From NCBI GenBank assembly GCA_015680685.1, contig MNCI01001419.1:203396-267395 (forward strand): DNA of 64,000 nucleotides. The letters are read 5' to 3'. A program made the position numbers and the translations under genes. Of this stretch, positions 11,787 through 23,964 are shown piece after piece (within the stretch, counting starts at the first letter, position 1; each line of letters starts with the position of its first letter). The DNA is from Gnetum montanum. Its lineage: Eukaryota; Streptophyta; Gnetopsida; Gnetales; Gnetaceae. The notes under the pieces are model-generated. The model was given only the letters and a program-made list of their open reading frames with translations. It was not told the DNA's origin and made no database searches.

Positions 11787-12279
11787 AATAAATAAAACTA
11801 GTGTTACACAACAATGTATCCCTATGGAAATTTTGTGTTTGAGGATGTAGGTATGATGTTTGGTATATTTTGGGTGTACAAATGAATGTGAGGTACCAAC
11901 AACTTTTTATTTGTTCTAAAATGCTTATAAAATACTTTGTTCTTCAAATTGTACTGTAATTTTTTAAGTTCATTGTATAATTAGATTGGATGCAGAGTAT
12001 CTTTGAAAAAACTATTCTTCATATTCCAAAATGCTTTTCTATCAAAATAGTAATGAAACATTTTCAAGTACCTCATATGGTTGGCCTACATGCAAAATAT
12101 ATCTTCAGATTCATGTCACATGCAACGTTCCTAGAAAATCATCCCATTCCAAGTACATTGAAGAATACCTACCTACATCCTAGTATCCTGGAAACATGTG
12201 AACTAATTGATCCTACTCATAGACAAAGCTACAAATCTAAATAATTTAATGACTTCCTAAACATGGATGATAATCTAAG
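11787..12279. other. Intergenic, no gene recognised
   Basis: An 84-codon ORF at 11,990-12,244 has no recognisable motif and no neighbour that supports it. Nothing else was seen. Confidence 0.4.
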
Positions 12280-12345
12280 TAATGAGTAGTGGGTAGCTCT
12301 TATAGTCAACCATACAAATCACAAGCATTCACGTTTAATTTAGAT
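12280..12345 (-). repeat. LTR end fragment, minus strand
   Basis: 'taatgagtagtgggtagc' followed by 'agtcaaccatacaaatcac' and 'aagcattcacg' is the reverse complement of the family LTR end. Only about 65 bp remain. Confidence 0.55.
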
Positions 12346-12932
12346 TAATAGTATTGAAATTGATAAGGTGTGAGGTTGCGGCGTTAACTCAACCACGTTA
12401 AACAATAACAGTTTAAATTCTTAATCATTTCCATGTTGAAGATCTTTCTGGCACACCGTACAGTTGAAACACGTAACTTCATCTTGAAAGTATCTTTCTC
12501 CTTTTTATGTTTACTTAGTTAAATTTATTTGAGACGCGGAGACGCAAATGTTGGGAGGCATTCAATCCCTAGCGAGGGTCTAGAGCGTGTAGGGTGAAGC
12601 ATTTTGTTCTCTGTTTGACACCGTCTTTATCAGTTATCTGTGTCGTTTTATACACCGTCTTTTTGTAAGGGGATGATTCCATTTATATTCAATCCATTTA
12701 ATAATTTTGTTTTCTAGTGAGGGAGCGAGCGCATCTGATAGGATAAAGGGATTGGACACCCTTTTGAAAACCATGTTAATGGTAAATATCTATGAGGGAG
12801 CCCGGCATCCGATGGGATAAGGGGATCGGATAAGTTTGTGAAAATATCTGATCGTGAGATATCAAACTCTGGTTTAAGAGCCGTACAACTTTCAAGCTGT
12901 CCAGATATTTATCTTTCATTTGTACATGTAGC
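12346..12932. repeat. Unknown moderately GC-rich segment with an imperfect direct repeat
   Basis: Less AT-rich than its surroundings. 'gtgagggagcgagcgcatctg' at 12,718 and 'atgagggagcccggcatccg' at 12,790 begin two imperfect copies of a ~72-bp unit, each followed by 'gataggataaaggg' or 'gatgggataagggg'. It may be part of another transposon; I found no coding motif. Confidence 0.4.
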
Positions 12933-12948
12933 AATAATGGAGCAGGTT

Positions 12949-14290
12949 CCTGCATCCTCGTCAGTACATCCAGAAGCAATTCCCGACTGATCCACGCTGG
13001 ATGCAGCTCTTTGGAAGGAAATTCTCCCGAAAAAAATCAAGATGTTCGGGTGGCTGATCCTCCACCACACCCTCCCCATCCGGACATTATTGCATATTAG
13101 GGGCATGGCAATCAGTACCCATTGCCCCTTGTCCAATCACTATACTGAGACGCTGCAGCACTTCATACATGAGTGCCACGTTACCAGACAATTCTGGCAT
13201 ACGGCCGGTCTCCATCCCATTAATGTTTTTGGGAACTCATCGACGCTTACTACACTGTGGATTCTGTGGAAGGCCAGAAATGAATGCATCTTTAAAGGCG
13301 TGGCCTGCCCTCCCCCGACTGTGTTATCTGGCAGGTTCAGGAAATTCTGGCATGAAATTACTGCCGCGATGGACCGGCATACCCGCCTCGAACCTCCCGT
13401 GACAGCTATTCAACGTCTGCTGCGATGGACCAGCATAACCCTCTCGAACCTCCCATGACAACTATTCAACGTCACCCAGAGCTTTGGCAATGGGCCTCTC
13501 GCATGAGGTGGACTAAAATTTTGCCCAGAATTGCCGCTGACCCCGAGCTTGACACCCGCCCCTTTTACACAAATTGGCACGAGGAGACCACCGTGTTTAG
13601 AGGGCAGCAGATTCATATTACGGCGGCATCGGTTGCCGCCGTGATTGGGGTGTCTTTCAGCAATGCTCACATTCCCCTGGGTGGGTTCGCATGCGGCTAC
13701 TCTCGATTTCTTCCAGGGCCCCATCCCGAAGATGGCCAGTGGACATATCAAGGGGACGGCCCTCTCGTCCAGTGGAAGGCGGCGGCGAAGTTGGTTGAAC
13801 GTTTTTTCATCCATTCTGGGTCACACCACAAGCTAAATGGGGTGCACTTTAAATTCATTCAATGTATGCGCAACGACACCCCCATCAACCTCCCTTTGTT
13901 TCTCTAGGAGTCTCTGCGGAGGCGCCACCCTAACAGACATCCCAGGCTGATTCGTGCCCTGTGGTTGGCTAGCACTCCCTCCCTGCCAGCTCAACCTTCG
14001 GATCTTCAGGAGTCGCGAAAGCGAAAATGCCAGGGTTCCGACGAGGGGACCATGCTCCAGCACCCTGATGTTGGCCAAAATCAGAACCTGCTGAGACTGC
14101 ACCCTGAGAAGGACCCTTCGACAAGAAATGATACCGTCGCCAGCAACACGGGGGCAGCTTCCGAACCCCCCAGCATAGTCACCGATCCAGACGCTGCTTT
14201 GGATTGAGGGCGTCCTCAAGGATCATATGATGGGCATCGCTCAGACGATCGAGGAGAACCGGCGCCACCCCTCGGTGGGGCCTGGACAGC
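12949..14290 (+). pseudogene. LINE ORF2 3' end: zinc-binding domain plus C-terminal extension
   Basis: The first part, WKEILPKKIKMFGWLILHH through ETLQHFIHECHVTRQFW and LWILWKARNECIFKG (about 13,010-13,290), is the RT zinc-binding domain (zf-RVT) that closes plant LINE ORF2; one Cys of the usual CPLC is Ser. The frame then goes on for about 250 more codons (13,425-14,207): RPFYTNWHEETTVFRG, ITAASVAAVIGV, a QWKAAAKLVERFF block, then a polar tail and IAQTIEENRR. A 56-bp tandem duplication (13,361-13,416 and 13,417-13,472) shifts the frame exactly between the two parts, so the ancestor was one ORF. A TAG at 13,905 and a 1-bp insertion near 14,202 are the other breaks. The extension slightly resembles plant-transposon ORFs of the putative plant transposon protein type; not certain. 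Confidence 0.7.
13361..13472. repeat. 56-bp tandem duplication inside the LINE ORF
   Basis: 'ctgccgcgatggaccggcat' at 13,361 and 'ctgctgcgatggaccagcat' at 13,417 start two similar 56-bp copies, each ending in 'attcaacgt'. 56 is not a multiple of three, so the duplication breaks the ORF. Confidence 0.9.
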
Positions 14291-14640
14291 CGGAGTTTCT
14301 CGCTTTTGCTCCGGGGGCGGTGGTTGCCTGCCTTCCTGCAGGGATGCCTGTGGCGGGGGGAGGTTTGGCTCCTCGGGGGGTCCTTTTTGTCTTGGTTGGT
14401 GTGGGGCCAGCGGTTCTGGTCCGCACTACGCGCCTATGTAGCTCCTTTGTTTTTTTTGGAATATAATTTTTCTCTCCACCTTTTCAGAAAAAAAAAATAA
14501 TGGAGCAGGTTTATGATATTTAGCTTTCATTTGTCTAGATATTTATCTTTCATTTGTACATGTAGCAAAAATGGAGCAGGTTTATGATATTTATCTTTCA
14601 TTTATACATGTAGCAATAATGGAGTAGGCTTATGATAGGA

Positions 14641-16480
14641 CATAGTGGTCCAAACATTCATCTCTCATTCATCTCTCATTTGTATCATTCATGGAATACC
14701 CTTGTGATACTACACCTACCTCTCTACCATATTGAAGGGTTGTGTTAAAGGCCTATGTTCGATTTTTTTTCTTTAAATATCTAAATATGAAAATTTTAAT
14801 TCTTTCAATTTATGGTAAAAATTTTAATTCCAAGTATTTTAAATTTGAACCCTCATGGATGCTATGCTATATGGAATTACTATTCCAACTAAATTTTTTT
14901 GGACCAAGCAATTCAATTCTTCTTTGCAATTTTATTCGCGTGCCATGTCCTTGAGTAATAGTGGAAGGTGTTAGAAAAATAACATTTACCCTATAATACT
15001 TTCATAGAAATTTGTTTATAATTCAGCATTATCTAATGGAATCAAACCTATGAATTAAAGCTTATAAATCAAAAGTCTTAATTATTATTATTTTTTTAAA
15101 GATACAATTTAGATGTGCTTTTAGATGCAATCAATGTTACTTATAATTACCCTAAAAATACAAATTTATGAAAAGAAAAACTTTCTAATCCACTAAGTTT
15201 GCAAAAGCAAAGAAATAATTTCTAATCCACTAAAACTTACTATAGTTGCATCTTATAGAAAACTGACATTGATTAACAATAAAATTAGTTTACACTTGAA
15301 GCCAAATTGCTATGAAAAAATAACAAATTAAATTGACAAAGCTAATATTCAAATTTGATTTTAGATACAATAAATGTTACTTATAATTACCCTAAAAACA
15401 CAAATTTATGTAAAATTTCAAAAGCAAATAAAGAATTTCTAATCCACTAAAACTTACTATAGTTGCATCTTAAACAAAACTGACATTGATTAACAAAAAA
15501 ATTGGTTTACACTCAAAGCCAAATTGCTATGGGAAATGACCAATTGAATTGACCAAATGAGTATTTTCTATCAAATGAATGTACTATATGTTCAATAGAT
15601 GTTTTTTAAATACACACCTACTACGGTCAAGATGACTAATCTCAATGCCTATGCATCAAGCCTAATGGCAATTAACAAGTCATTCGTTACTAACTATCAA
15701 TAGGCAAGACCACTTATGAGTTACCAAGAATCTAGCCCACAAACCATTTAGTACAATAAATCACTCAAAATGGCAAGAGTAACTACTTACTACTAATAAA
15801 TGATATCATCTAAATTCCTTGAATAAGAATACAAAGCTCTTACACATAGCGTTAGTAAATGTCTTTCACATGATTACACTACCTTGCATTTTAGTCCCCT
15901 AATATCTATTACTGTTTCAATTCCTAATACTATATTTGGTTATAGTTACAATTTCTAATCCCATGACTTTTATACTCCATTTAAGAACTAGATTTAGTAA
16001 TAGTTACCATCTCTAGTACCATGACTTTAATACTACAGTTAAGAAAGTTGCATTGAAAATAGTTTGGAACCATTTGAGATGCAATAGTTCGCCAATTCCC
16101 CCAAAATAAATAGTTCACCATTGGTAACTGAGCATGATTACATCTATTCTATTTAGGATTTAAAGAAATCTATGATATGGTTTGTGACCCATGTATGCAA
16201 TGCTAAAACTATGACCAGCATTAATAAAACCATGATTGGGATGCATGATGTTCATTCAACCATGTATGTATGTACATGATTAGACATGGAGATATATGAT
16301 CCATAGTTATTTGCAACCAACATTACGAGAACGAACCTACCTACAGTCAGTCATAGCACATGGGAATATTAAAGTATTGAAAAACCCTACAAAATGCATC
16401 ATCTCAGAGTCTTCGTTAAAAGCTTACTGGAAGAACCTCAAGTAACCAAAAGCACTTGTTTCCACTACAGTGTAAATCAC
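14641..16480. other. AT-rich DNA without a gene
   Basis: No coding motif seen. It contains the 240-bp direct repeat listed separately. Confidence 0.5.
15117..15562. repeat. Direct duplication, period about 240 bp
   Basis: 'ttttagatgcaatcaatgtt' (from 15,119) and 'ttttagatacaataaatgtt' (from 15,359) start two copies that share 'acttataattaccctaaaaa', 'ctaatccactaaaacttact' and 'aactgacattgattaacaa'. The second copy is shorter. Confidence 0.8.
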
Positions 16481-19435
16481 TAGAAGTTGAACCCTTTTCG
16501 GCAACATCTGCAGAAAGACTATGACTAACAATCCCTTCTAGTCCATTGTAAATTTATGCTAAAAGTCCTTTGATAATCTAGAAGGCTCGATGCAAGTTTG
16601 AATGCATGCTATTGATTGCATTAGGCCTTTTGGAAGTGATTGTAGGCACGTTGGTGGGCACATCACCTTGTAGTTTGTGTAAAAATCCTACTAGTACTAT
16701 GTCCACAGACTGGAAGTAGTGGTTTCCAAGTAACTGGTCATCATGTGAGGTGACTTTCAAGCATATTGTAAGTGCACTACTACTAGCATTTCCTCGTAGT
16801 CCATTGAAAATCTGGGCTGGAAGACTTCCTATCATTTGGAAGCCTCAATGCAAGTGTGAATGTGAACTTTTGGTTGCATTAGGACATCTAGAAGCAATTG
16901 TTGGTAAGCTGCTAGATGCATCCCCTCACAATCTATGTAAAAATCCTACTAGAAGTGTGTTTGCCAAGTAGTAGCAGCGGTTTCCAAGTAACTGGTGATC
17001 AACAAAAGTTGGGTGTCTTTTAGGCTAACTACGAGTGGACTACTATTAGCAGACCCTTGTAGTGCATTTTAAATATATGCTATAAGTCTTCCAATTATGC
17101 GAAAGCCTCTATGCAAGTGTGAATACGCACTACCAATTGTAGTAAGACTTTCAGATGAGACTATGAGGTTGCTGCTCAACATACACCCTCGCAGTGCATG
17201 TGAATATCCCACTAGAAGTGCATCTGTAGACAAGAAGTAGTGGTTTCCAAGTAACTAGTAATCAATGGAAGTAGTGACTTTCAGGGCCCACTACGTGGTG
17301 ATTGTTGGATACAACCCCCCACACTGAGTGTTAATATCTCATCAAAAGCACCTACATAGATAGAAATAAGTGGTTTCCAAGTAATTGGTGATCAACAAAA
17401 GCAAGGTGACTTCCAAAGCCTATTACAAGTATGCTACTCAACATAATCCCTCATAATGTGTTGTAAATCTGAGCTGGAAGTTTTTTAATCATCCAAAAGC
17501 CTCCACACAAGTGTGAATGTGTGTTTTTGGTTGTAGCAGAACTTCTAAAAGTTGTTACGAGGTTGATTGTTGGATACACCCCTTCACTCTATGTGTAAAA
17601 ATCCCACTAGTAGTGCATCCATATATAGGAAGTAGAGGTTTCTACGTAACTAGTGATCAATGAAAGCTAGGTGACTTTTGAGACCTATTGTGAGCATGTG
17701 ACATGATGCACCCCCTCGCATTATGTTGTAAATCCAAGCCAAAATTATTTTGATCACTTGGAAGCCTCAATGCAAGGGTGAATGTGCACTATCAATTGCA
17801 ATAGGATTTCTAGAAGCGACTATGAGGTTGTTGCAGGATGCATCCCCTCATACTATGTGTAAATATCCCACCAAAAGCATGTTTATAGAAGGGAAGCAGT
17901 GGTTTCCAAGTAAATTTTAATCAATAGAAGCTGGGTGACTTCTAGGGCCTATTGTGAGCATGTGACATGATGCATTCCCTCGCATTCCACTGTAAATCTA
18001 AGCTAGAAGTCTTCTAATCACCTGAAAACCTCCATGCAAGTGTGAATGCATGCTACTGATAGTAGTAGGACTTCCAAAAGTGACTGCGACGATGCTGTTG
18101 GATGCACCCCCTCATAGTATGTGTAAATATCCCACCAAAAGTACATTCATTGACTAGAAGTAGTGGTTTCCAAGTAAATGGCGATTAATAGGAGCTAGTT
18201 TTCTCTTGGAACTATTGCGAGTTGATTGTTGGATGCACCCCCTTGTAGTGCATTGTAAATATGACCTACAAGTCTTTTGATCACCTAGAAGCCTTCATGC
18301 AAGTGTGAATGCACCCTATCAATTATAGTAGGACTTTTGAAAGTGACTACGAGGTTGCTACTGAATGCACCCACTTGCACTATGTCTAAATATTGGGGCT
18401 TACCACAAGTTGACTATTGGATGCACTGATAAAAAGTAATGGTCTCCAATTAAATGGTGATCAATGGAAGCTAGGTTGGGGCTTACTACAAGTTGATTGC
18501 TGGATGCACCCCCTCGTAGTTTGTTGTAAATCTAAGTTAGAAGTTTTCTGATCATCTAAAGGCCTCCATGCATGTGTGAATGCATGTTACTAGTTGCAGT
18601 AGAAATTTTGAAAGTGACTACGAGGTTGCTACTAGATGCATCCCCTTGCACTATGTGTAAATATCCCATCGAAAGCATATCCATAGATAGGAAGTAGTGG
18701 TTTCTAAGTAACTAGTGATTAATGGAAGCTAGGTAACTTTCGAGGCCTACTGTGAGTTGACTATTGGATGCACCCCCTTGCAATGCATTGTAAATCCATG
18801 CTGGAAGTCTTCTAATCATCTAGAAACCTCCATACAAGTATGAATGCATGCTACGGGTTGCAGTAGGACTTCTAGAAGTAATTGCAAGGATGCTACTAGG
18901 TTCACTCCCTTACATTGTGTGTAAATGTCCCATCGAAAGTATGTCTATTGATTGGAAGTAGTGGTTTGTAAGTAAATGATGATTAATGAAAGTTGGCTAA
19001 CTCCTAGAACTACTATGAGTTGGCTGCTAGATGCACCCCCTCGCAATGCATTATAAATCCAAGTTAGAAATCTTATACTTAGCTAGAAGCCTCCATGCAA
19101 GTGTGAATGCACACTACTAGTTGCAGTAGGACTTCTAGAAGGGATTGCGATGTTGCTACTAGATGCACCCCCTCGTACCATGTGTAAATATCCCATCAGA
19201 AGTGCATCCATAGGGTGGAAGCAATGGTTTCCAAGTAATTGACAATCAATGGAAGAAGGGTGACTTCCAAAGCCTATTGTGAGTACGTTGCTTGATGCAT
19301 CCACTCATACTATGTGCAAATATCCCACTGGAAGTGCATCTACAGATTGGAAGCAATGATTTTCAAGTGATTGGTGATTCATAGAAGTAAGGTGAGTTTC
19401 GAAAGCAACTCTGAGTTAGATGCGAGCTACAAGTT
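16480..19435. repeat. Satellite-like array, ~264-bp units made of two ~132-bp halves
   Basis: The marker 'ggtttccaagtaa' (with variants) recurs at about 16,721, 16,979, 17,242, 17,372, 17,637, 17,901, 18,165, 18,441, 18,699, 18,963, 19,226 and 19,358. Most steps are 258-276 bp; two steps are 130 and 132 bp, half a unit. Within a unit, 'gatgcaccccctcgcagtgc' and 'gatgcaccccctcgcactat' mark related halves. About eleven units. Short minus-strand ORFs (16,578-16,835 and 19,083-19,304) are frames through the repeat, not genes. Confidence 0.85.
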
Positions 19436-20379
19436 TTGAAAAGGATGCAAAACACATTGGCTTACACCTGCTTAAGAAAAAGTATATGTACAATGAATGA
19501 ACAAAAAATAATAACTGAGGTTTTAGATTACAGCCTTGTGGCTAGTTGAAGAAAAGTAGAGAAAGAAGGTTTGTAATGATTTCAAAGGTGTTTATGAAGG
19601 TTGATTTAAATTTGTAAGTTGTCTTTAACATTTTTAATGTTTGTAGAATGCAGAATTGTTTTTTGAGTTACCATCCAAAAATCATTTTTGTTTAGATGTG
19701 AGGACAACAAGACCATGCTGGTTTTTTCGAAATAGTATGGTAACAAGAAATACAAGACCTAGAAAATGATGCTTTTTCAAAAAATGAAATAAGATGATCC
19801 TATTTCTATGATGATGCTTTGCTTTAATATACAGAGAAAGAGTGAAAAATTTATTGTGGGTAAACAAAGAAATGCAATGTTTCATTGTGAATTTTCAAAT
19901 AGGAAGAAGAATCAACAAAAATGGGAAAAGAAAACTTACTTCCAAGAAAACCGCTACACTTTTCATGCAAGGTAGGTTTTCTTAAATTTTCAAATTCCTC
20001 AACGATGTTTATGATATATTTGTATATTGCATATTTTCAGAGTCCTACCTAATGTCCATGTATATACATGAATCAATTGTCATTATTCATATGGCCCAAA
20101 TGTTATTGCACGGGTGGCATCTAGGGAAGGAAGAAAAAGAAACAAGATTGGTAGAAAGACTAGTTACTAATGTAATTTCATCATATGTATTATGGTGGCG
20201 CTGAGCATGTTGCATGCATTATATATAAAGAAATGAATCATGTTGGCACATTAGGAGCTTATTGTCATGGCTTGCTTGGTCCTATGTTGGATAGAAGAGA
20301 TGCTTAGTCAATACATATTTCCCTTGAGATATGTCAAAGATAGTGTCATTATGGAACCAAGGATTTCTAGTATATCTAA
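19436..20379. other. Intergenic, no gene recognised
   Basis: AT-rich. Could include the 5' end or terminal inverted repeat of the neighbouring Mutator-like element, but no terminal repeat was identified. Confidence 0.4.
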
Positions 20380-22105
20380 TTTATGAGAGATATATTAAGG
20401 ATCTATTCAATGAATGGCAAGAATTCAAGTTGTCTTGGTAGAGGGACATGTTTCTTCTTAAAAAGGACATTTATAATATTTGCAAAGATGTTACATTGGA
20501 ATACAAAAAAAGTGAGCATAATAAAATTAGCACAAGGTTATGGTACCAAAGCACCACATATTTCTTCTTTTGCTATCAAGAGGAGAACATTGAATAGTCT
20601 ATCCCAACAATCATCAAGTTGCAATCACCATGGATGCTGAAAAAGATGATAGGTCTATTGCAAAACAACATAATTTCAATGGATTCAACCTTCAACACCA
20701 ACAAATATGAAGTAAATATTTGGGGTATTTTAAAGAAACCATGTATCAAGAATATTTTTTGTTGAAATTAGCTCATTTTTCTAATAAAAATGGTATTTTT
20801 ATAAACAACTCCATCTTCACATAGTCATGGCTTTTGATTTATACTACAATGGATTGCCTATAGGATGGGTGATCTCCTCGAGGGTTATAGAGAGAAATGT
20901 CACAACTTGGCTATATGAATTGATGAGGAGATGCAAGTCCTGAGAGTTATGATGAATAGTAAATGCATTCATGCTAGATGATTTAAAAGCTAAAATGAAT
21001 GCTATAAGGTAATAGTTATAAACAATGAAATTTAGTTTCTTATTTTAAAGCTTAGCTCAAGACATGGAGATATCAGACTTGAATGTGAAACATTATGTGA
21101 AATAGTCAGGTTTGTATTTGGTTGTTGTATCTTTCTATGCATTTGGCATGTATGGAGGGCATGGAGGAAGAACTTGGCAACAAAGGTTAGAGATTCTATA
21201 ATGAGAAAGGCTATGACATCACATCTAAACTTTGTTATGAATAAACAAAAAAAATCATACGGATGTAGTTGTGGAAATTAACAAGTTTTTCATTGAGCAT
21301 TAATAGAATGTTAACTTTATTAGTTACCTAAAGAGCGAATGGATAAATGGATATAAATTTCATAAGTACATATACATTGTAGCTTAATATAATTAGATTG
21401 CATTATTCTTTTCTTTTTTTCTTTTTTACTTTTTTTTTTGTTGAGGGCTCAAAGGTTCATTTCTTAGGGATGTGGGAAAAAGCCTATCATGATATTCCTC
21501 ATGCTCAACAACACACAAACAATGTTGTGGTGTCCTATCATGGATTTTTAAAAGGAAAATTCTTGAGAGATATCAAAAATAGGAAATATTGTTGCATTGA
21601 TTAGCTTATATGGACTTTGATAAAGGTACAATCATGTTACTAAAATAATGCCAGACTTAAAGCTATAGGATATCTAATAAATATAAAGGATAAATAAATC
21701 AATAAGAAGTCATGGGAAAAGGCAATTGAAATCTATGATGATGATTGCAAATAAGTACTGGATAAAGAAGATGAATATCTTGTGCATAGTCAAAATTCTT
21801 TGAAATAGGATACTTGGTACAAGGTATCGAAGGTGTTCTTCTTTAGTATTTTTTGTGAGTGTAGATGGTTTAGCATCAGTCATTTTTACAACCATTCAAT
21901 GAAAGTTATGATATTAGTCAAAGGATATATGAGTGCATATAAGTTCTTCTTTAGATATGAGTATTTTGATTCAAGACCTCCTTTTGAGCTAAACTCGTTT
22001 ATACCTCATGAATTTTCAAGCTATGAAGAGGCATCACATTCAGAGATGACACTAGAGATAATCAAATCAAACTCTAGGAAATCAAATATCAAAGAGGTAT
22101 AGAGT
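20380..22105 (+). pseudogene. Mutator-like (MULE/FAR1-type) transposase relic
   Basis: Motifs appear in family order: RDMFLLKKDIYNICKD (20,442), WYQSTTYFFFCYQEENIE (20,550-20,600), the first catalytic-Asp block ISMDSTFNTNKYE (20,673-20,712, same frame), then after a frame change YNGLPIGWVISSRVIERNV and ELMRRCKS (20,850-20,945), VNAFMLDDLKAKMNAI (20,960-21,010), LCIWHVWRAWRKNLATK (21,135-21,185), YHGFLKGKF (21,540) and a SWIM-like CECRW...FYNH (21,855-21,895). In the SWIM finger the third ligand Cys reads Tyr. These fit the MULE transposase domain followed by the DNA-binding SWIM finger. It acted in the nucleus to cut and paste its own element; several stops and frame changes make it dead. Terminal repeats were not found. 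Confidence 0.8.
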
Positions 22106-23960
22106 GCAACAATATCTTCCCATGAGTAGAATAAAAGAGGTGTTCATAAATTATATGAGCAATTCGAAGCATTCGAGGATAATGTAGATGAAAGCTTGAT
22201 AGTAAAAATAGCAAAAATAAAAAAAGGCATTCAAAAGTTTTACAAAGAATATTCCCAAAGATAAAGAGAGTGTTCTTGATCTTGAAAAATATGTTGAGCA
22301 AATTCCGTGTAAGTTCTTGATCTCAATAAATGAAAATGATTTGTTAAGTATCAAAGGAGTGTCAAGTTGGGACAACCCTACTAAAAATTGACACAAAAAT
22401 CTGTCTAATCCAAAATGTTGTAGAAAAATGTTTATGGAAGGTAGAGACACATTCTAGCTTCACTAACCTATATTTGAATATGTAATTTATGATTAATAAT
22501 TGAAAGAATTAACATTTGTTATTTTTAACTTGTAGAATGCAATGAAGATAGCCAAATTTGTAATCGAAACTCATCTCCCTTATAATCAAATATGTAGTAG
22601 TTGAATGCGCAGGTTGCATGACAGAGAGAAGTTTATGTCATTAGCTGAATTTTGGATTGCATAAAGCATATAATTTTTGTCTAAGATGTTTTTTATTTGC
22701 AAAATTTTGAACATCTAAATAGTAATTGAAACTAATATAAAGATTGAAAAAGGTTTCTATTTAATTTTCTAGTTTTATACACAACTTTTTTGGCAAACTA
22801 CAAGGCCATTGCAGATAGCAACCACTTGTGCCTTTAATATATGTGTTTCACATGATGCTTGCAATTTGTTTCTATGACTACATGCGACCCACATGAGCCA
22901 TTAATCAAACCAGAAAGTGTTTTTTAATAATGTGAGCTAATGTAATTCATAACATCGCAGTTTACACTAGCTAACTATGAGACTAATGTGAAATGTAGGC
23001 AGTTCCATTAATATTCTTCAGACAACGAGTACCTGCTGATCATAGTTTCCAAAAAAGATTTTGCATCATAGCATGCCATATGAAACACACATTTCTATTT
23101 CAATCTACAAGGTTGCTGCTCATGCATGATCCTCACATTATCCTATATGACTATGATTTGCATAATTTATTACATGGCATATGCATCAATGTTACAGTAT
23201 GAGTTGAACATTATCCGCATTAGCTCACATTGCACATAAAATGTGAAAACAAAATGGGACCTTCACAAAAATGACACATTACAATTGTTGCAACCAAGTC
23301 CATAGAGATGAAGAGTGCACCAAGTGGGATATCGCCATCATTTCCAAAGAAATCTAATAGCAGAAATAGTGGCTACCTACAGCAATGACAGGTAGGGTAT
23401 GTTAGAACCTACAAATTTTAATATTTATGTTGTGGATTTTGTTGTCCTATGGTTTTCTATGACTTCATGCAAAGAAAAAAATTGAAAGAGGTTGCATATG
23501 TAGAATTCTAGAACTTCTTTGTTTTATTGCTCATGCCTCCTAGCATTGTGATTTTTTTTGTAATTTGAAGTTAATATTTGGGACAGGTGCAATTTTTTGT
23601 GCTACACTGTAGTTATGGGATAGAGTTACTATGAATCCAGTACTACATTAGTTTACTAGAGATGGCCAACATGGGATTCATAAGAGTATGTTTGGTAATG
23701 TGTATTAGACGATGCCTTATTCAAAGATTTGAATGTCTATAAGGGGAAACAATGATGGCTAGGATTGTATGGAATACATCAAAATTTCATGTCTCTTTTA
23801 TTTTGGGTATTAATTTAGTTTATGCCTAATTTACAAACAATGGTTTTTGTAATGAGTGATATTTTGTGCTAGGGACTATTTGCTCAAATTTCAAACACAA
23901 TAAGAATTTTCAACTTACATTATTGATACGTAATTACATAATTTATACCATCTATTCATT
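22106..23960. other. AT-rich DNA, no gene recognised
   Basis: Only short ORFs. Nothing links it clearly to the transposase upstream or the copia relic downstream. Confidence 0.4.
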
Positions 23961-23964
23961 ATCA

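Larger units (their letters stand above)
12949..14495 (+). mobile_element. GC-rich, 5'-truncated LINE with target-site duplication
   Basis: The insertion is flanked by a perfect 16-bp direct repeat AATAATGGAGCAGGTT at 12,933-12,948 and 14,496-14,511, and ends in a run of A immediately before the second copy. Its start is inside ORF2. These are the hallmarks of target-primed reverse transcription by a non-LTR retrotransposon. Base composition is far more GC-rich than the flanks. A related copy with its own target-site duplication lies at 34,005-34,672. Confidence 0.85.
12902..14640. repeat. 48-bp minisatellite split by a LINE
   Basis: The unit 'gatatttatctttcatttg' + 'tacatgtagcaataatggag' + 'caggttta' appears before the LINE (to 12,948) and resumes after it, with 'atggagcagg' starts at 14,501, 14,571 and 'atggagtagg' at 14,619. 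Unit size about 48 bp. Confidence 0.7.

Noticed and set aside
13833-14219. Minus-strand ORF of 128 codons in the GC-rich LINE, plus the 134-codon one at 13,410-13,814
   Set aside because: Shadows of the plus-strand LINE ORF in GC-rich DNA, where stop codons are rare.
12933-14511. Reading the LINE plus flanks as a host gene with a poly(A) signal
   Set aside because: Perfect flanking duplication and an A-run at the boundary show it is a retrotransposed insertion.
16578-16835. ORFs on both strands inside the 264-bp array
   Set aside because: They are frames through the repeat and do not persist in register between units.
16480-19435. Possible CRISPR-like array
   Set aside because: Units are long (~264 bp), diverged and without unique spacers; the sequence is eukaryotic.
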